Assembly: GCF_020184175.1 (NCBI RefSeq)
Contig: NC_065530.1
Coordinates: 31,845,260-31,909,259, forward strand
Length of the DNA stretch: 64,000 bases
DNA from: Aphis gossypii
Lineage: Eukaryota; Arthropoda; Insecta; Hemiptera; Aphididae
Reading direction: 5' to 3'
The translations under genes were made by a program, and so were the position numbers. This document shows, piece after piece, positions 61,667 through 64,000 of this stretch (the stretch's first letter is position 1; each line of letters opens with the position of its first letter). The notes under the pieces are model-generated. The model did not search any database and was not told the DNA's origin. It saw only the letters and a list, made by a program, of their open reading frames with translations.

Positions 61667-63725
61667 TCAGTTATTTTTTACTAAGATAGCTGTAGTGTGT
61701 GTTTTATGGCGGTGTATAATTATTTCCAATACTAAAATTGCGAAAGAACCAATAAACCCGATGATCAGAAAAGCTATGAGTGATGCTACGTCTTTAATTT
61801 CTACGCTAACTAAAGATTCTTCGGTTGTAGTTTTCCCAGCGGTGCATTTCGGTTTTTCAGCGTGCCATATACTAAGTTCTCTTTGCATAAGACCAGTTTC
61901 CCATAAAATACAATTTCTGAAAAATAATGTAACAAATTGATAATTTTATTTTTTTTTTTTATTTCCCGTCAAAATATTCTTCATTATAAATAATAATATA
62001 ATATTACGCATAGTTAATTAATTTTCTGTACGGAGAATTTTTCTGAACCAAGTAGCCAGTAGTTTCCGGTCTGTGAAGTGCCAATTCCGATAAATCACAT
62101 TTTTCCTTCTCGGTGAAAATATCGTTTATTAGCCAATAACTGGTCGCCGGATCGGTGAAAAATGCATAGTGACCTTTTTTAATTTTTTTTACTCCGTCTT
62201 TAGCCAATAAATACTCCGATTTCGGCTTAATTTTACTGTCAATAATTTTTTTCAAAAACGGATTCATTTCTCCGTATACCTTTACGCATATTATGCGCGC
62301 GTTCAAACATAATATTATAATATATAGTCATATAGGTAGGTATGATATAATATAATTACATATTATAAGTAGTACTAATTAATGTACATTTCAATATACG
62401 ATTTTACAATAAAGTATACAATTTAATAGGATACGTACTTCAATCACTTTAGTAATAACGTTGAAATCTTCAACGCCGACGTCTAATCCGCTCTCTTCTA
62501 GTTTTTGAACCGAATCGATATTCATTACGGTCGGGCGCAATAATCCGGAGACAATACTCGACGAATAAAACTGATACGTAACCAAACTGAATACGAACAT
62601 TAAAAGGACAATTAGCCTATTGCTGAGTTTCGTAGGTTCCATGACTGTTCCTAAAAACAAAACGTACAGGTATACGTATTATCAAACAACATGTCTAAAA
62701 AATGCGTTTCGATAACAAAAAATGTATTATGAATTAAAAATGGTATGCGTTTCAATAAATAATTTTATTATAACTACCTACTAACACATCGATATTGTAT
62801 TTTATAGTCATTATCATAGCTGATAATGGAACAGAATAAAATGATCAATATTGTAATACCACTAATACTATATTATAATATGAGCATTATTATAATAATT
62901 GTACCCTGTTGGCATAATGTGCCGATTTTTAGTAGAACGATGTCGCTTAACACTCTCGGCGAAAACGTTTGATTTGATTCGTAATGCATGATTGTACAAT
63001 AAACAAATCCAGACAATACGACTACACATATTATCGATAACCAAACGGTCGTTTCGAACGGACGCAAGAAAATGTTCGTTGACGCCGTAGACGATCGCGG
63101 ATGACGGAAGATGAAACAAGGCCTGCGAAACAAGTAGTTTTCAATAAACAAAATGGTAATAAGCATTTCAATCACCACTATATTATTGAATTCGGTTTAT
63201 TAATAACGTATAATTATTAAAATACCGAATGTTTTTATGCTATGTTAAACTAATTAATCTGTTTAGCAACTTATATAGCGTACAAATGTTTCCAAGTGGA
63301 AATAGCAGAGTAATCGACGACATCGTATCTTTCGGATCTTAGCGCGTTTAAACTTATAGAGAAATCGGCTTCTCCGGACATTAACATTCCGACTATTCCG
63401 TCCCATTTGTTATTAACTTTGTAACCCCACGAATTCGTAGTTTCAATTTTCAATCTAGTGTGACATATATGTGCATATAGTTATGTAGGAAAGACATTTT
63501 TTTAGATACTTATATTATAGACGGGGTACGTGATACATATATTATAATAATACTTTACGTCATGTTCAGTAAAATTCTCGTCAACGGATCCATTATGGCA
63601 AAGCTAAATTTTTGAACAGAGTTCAAGCGATCCAAATTGAACGTCTTTAAATATTTAACAAGTTCTTCACTAGACGGTTTAATATCCGTGCCGTTTTTCT
63701 TAGTCAAGGTACCATATGGGTTGCC
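61667..63725 (-). CDS. Ionotropic receptor, IR75-like, 3' part
   Basis: Exons in transcript order: 63725-63559, 63454-63284, 63122-62905, 62650-62439, 62279-62008, 61916-61667, all phase-compatible and ending at TGA 61669-61667. IRs are insect glutamate-receptor relatives forming ligand-gated cation channels in chemosensory dendrites. The S1 ligand lobe contains GNPYGTLTKKNGTD, DPLTRILLNMT, and WDGIVGMLMSGEADFSIS. M1 is TTVWLSIICVVVLSGFVY, the pore loop carries LCQQGT, and M2 is LIVLLMFVFSLVTYQFYSSS. S2 follows, and M3 is VASLIAFLIIGFIGSFAILV before a short tail. The CQQG pore word and overall layout suggest the IR75 group (acid and amine sensing in flies), but subgroup assignment is inference. 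The N-terminal domain is missing: a possible further exon at about 63960-63855 (reading YLQRATIQTYHEAF) ends in a phase that does not join, so the 5' end is unresolved or beyond the window. Confidence 0.88.
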
Positions 63726-64000
63726 CTAAAATATTTTCATAATTATATTATTATTTTACAATTTTGGCTTTATGCTTTACAATAAAATGCTACATTCATT
63801 ATTAATACATGCAATCCCTATCTGTGGAAATTTTGATAAGATTCACGTAAACAAAATCCAAGTTTTCCAATCAAAAGTTTCGAAGGTAATATCAAACGCT
63901 TCATGGTAAGTTTGTATTGTGGCTCTTTGCAAATATTTCCAGGTATCCATAATAACTGAGTATTTCAAATATTTAACAAACAATTTTTTAACCACTTAAA
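63726..64000 (-). other. Possible intron and further 5' exon of the IR75-like gene
   Basis: A minus-strand frame reads SVIMDTWKYLQRATIQTYHE then AFDITFETFDW, and closes after a possible donor GTGAAT near 63847. It could be an upstream coding exon, but its exit phase (2) does not fit the next exon (phase 0). Either an exon in between is missed or this is not coding. Confidence 0.25.

Noticed and set aside
1..64000. CRISPR arrays, bacterial operons, rRNA or tRNA genes
   Set aside because: No regularly spaced repeats, no cloverleaf or rRNA sequence recognised, and all confident genes are intron-containing animal genes.

Overview
The window looks like nuclear DNA from an aphid or close hemipteran relative. 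The background is very AT-rich, and introns are short to medium with canonical GT..AG ends. The intergenic space is full of degenerate repeats whose ends resemble common aphid interspersed repeats. The gene set is ordinary animal, including insect detoxification and chemosensory families. No bacterial, CRISPR, rRNA or tRNA feature was seen. The species cannot be fixed from the sequence alone.

Layout. 1-5.2 kb: AT-rich non-coding DNA with one GC-richer stretch (2.64-3.02 kb). 5.27-6.11 kb (+): 3'-terminal coding exon of an unrecognised single-pass membrane protein; a broken partial duplicate of it lies at 12.94-13.33 kb. 6.1-18.9 kb: otherwise repeats. 18.95-26.72 kb (+): a 14-exon TEX2-like SMP-domain lipid-transfer gene. 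26.7-37.3 kb: transposon territory, including two short hAT-like elements, a LINE tail, tandem copies of an unnamed repeat, and a 939-bp foldback element with a perfect 9-bp target duplication. 37.33-39.79 kb (+): a complete 4-exon UDP-glycosyltransferase. 39.8-43.8 kb: more repeats. 43.80-48.03 kb (-): cytosolic methionyl-tRNA synthetase, 14 coding exons. 50.80-58.60 kb (+): RAD50, 21 coding exons. 61.67-63.73 kb (-): 3' part of an IR75-like ionotropic receptor whose 5' end is unresolved or beyond the window.

For TEX2, UGT, MetRS and RAD50 I joined exons by hand at GT..AG borders. Each joined reading frame is open to its stop and divisible by three (868, 522, 736 and 1303 aa), which strongly supports the models. 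The genes are not functionally linked: membrane lipid transfer, xenobiotic conjugation, translation, DNA double-strand-break repair and chemosensation. MetRS and RAD50 are divergently transcribed about 2.8 kb apart.

The least expected signal is a set of tiny palindromes (29 to about 40 nt). Three are flanked by 8-9 bp direct repeats, and the arms of several look related (CA[AC]GG...). They may be a very small inverted-repeat insertion family or products of templated repair.
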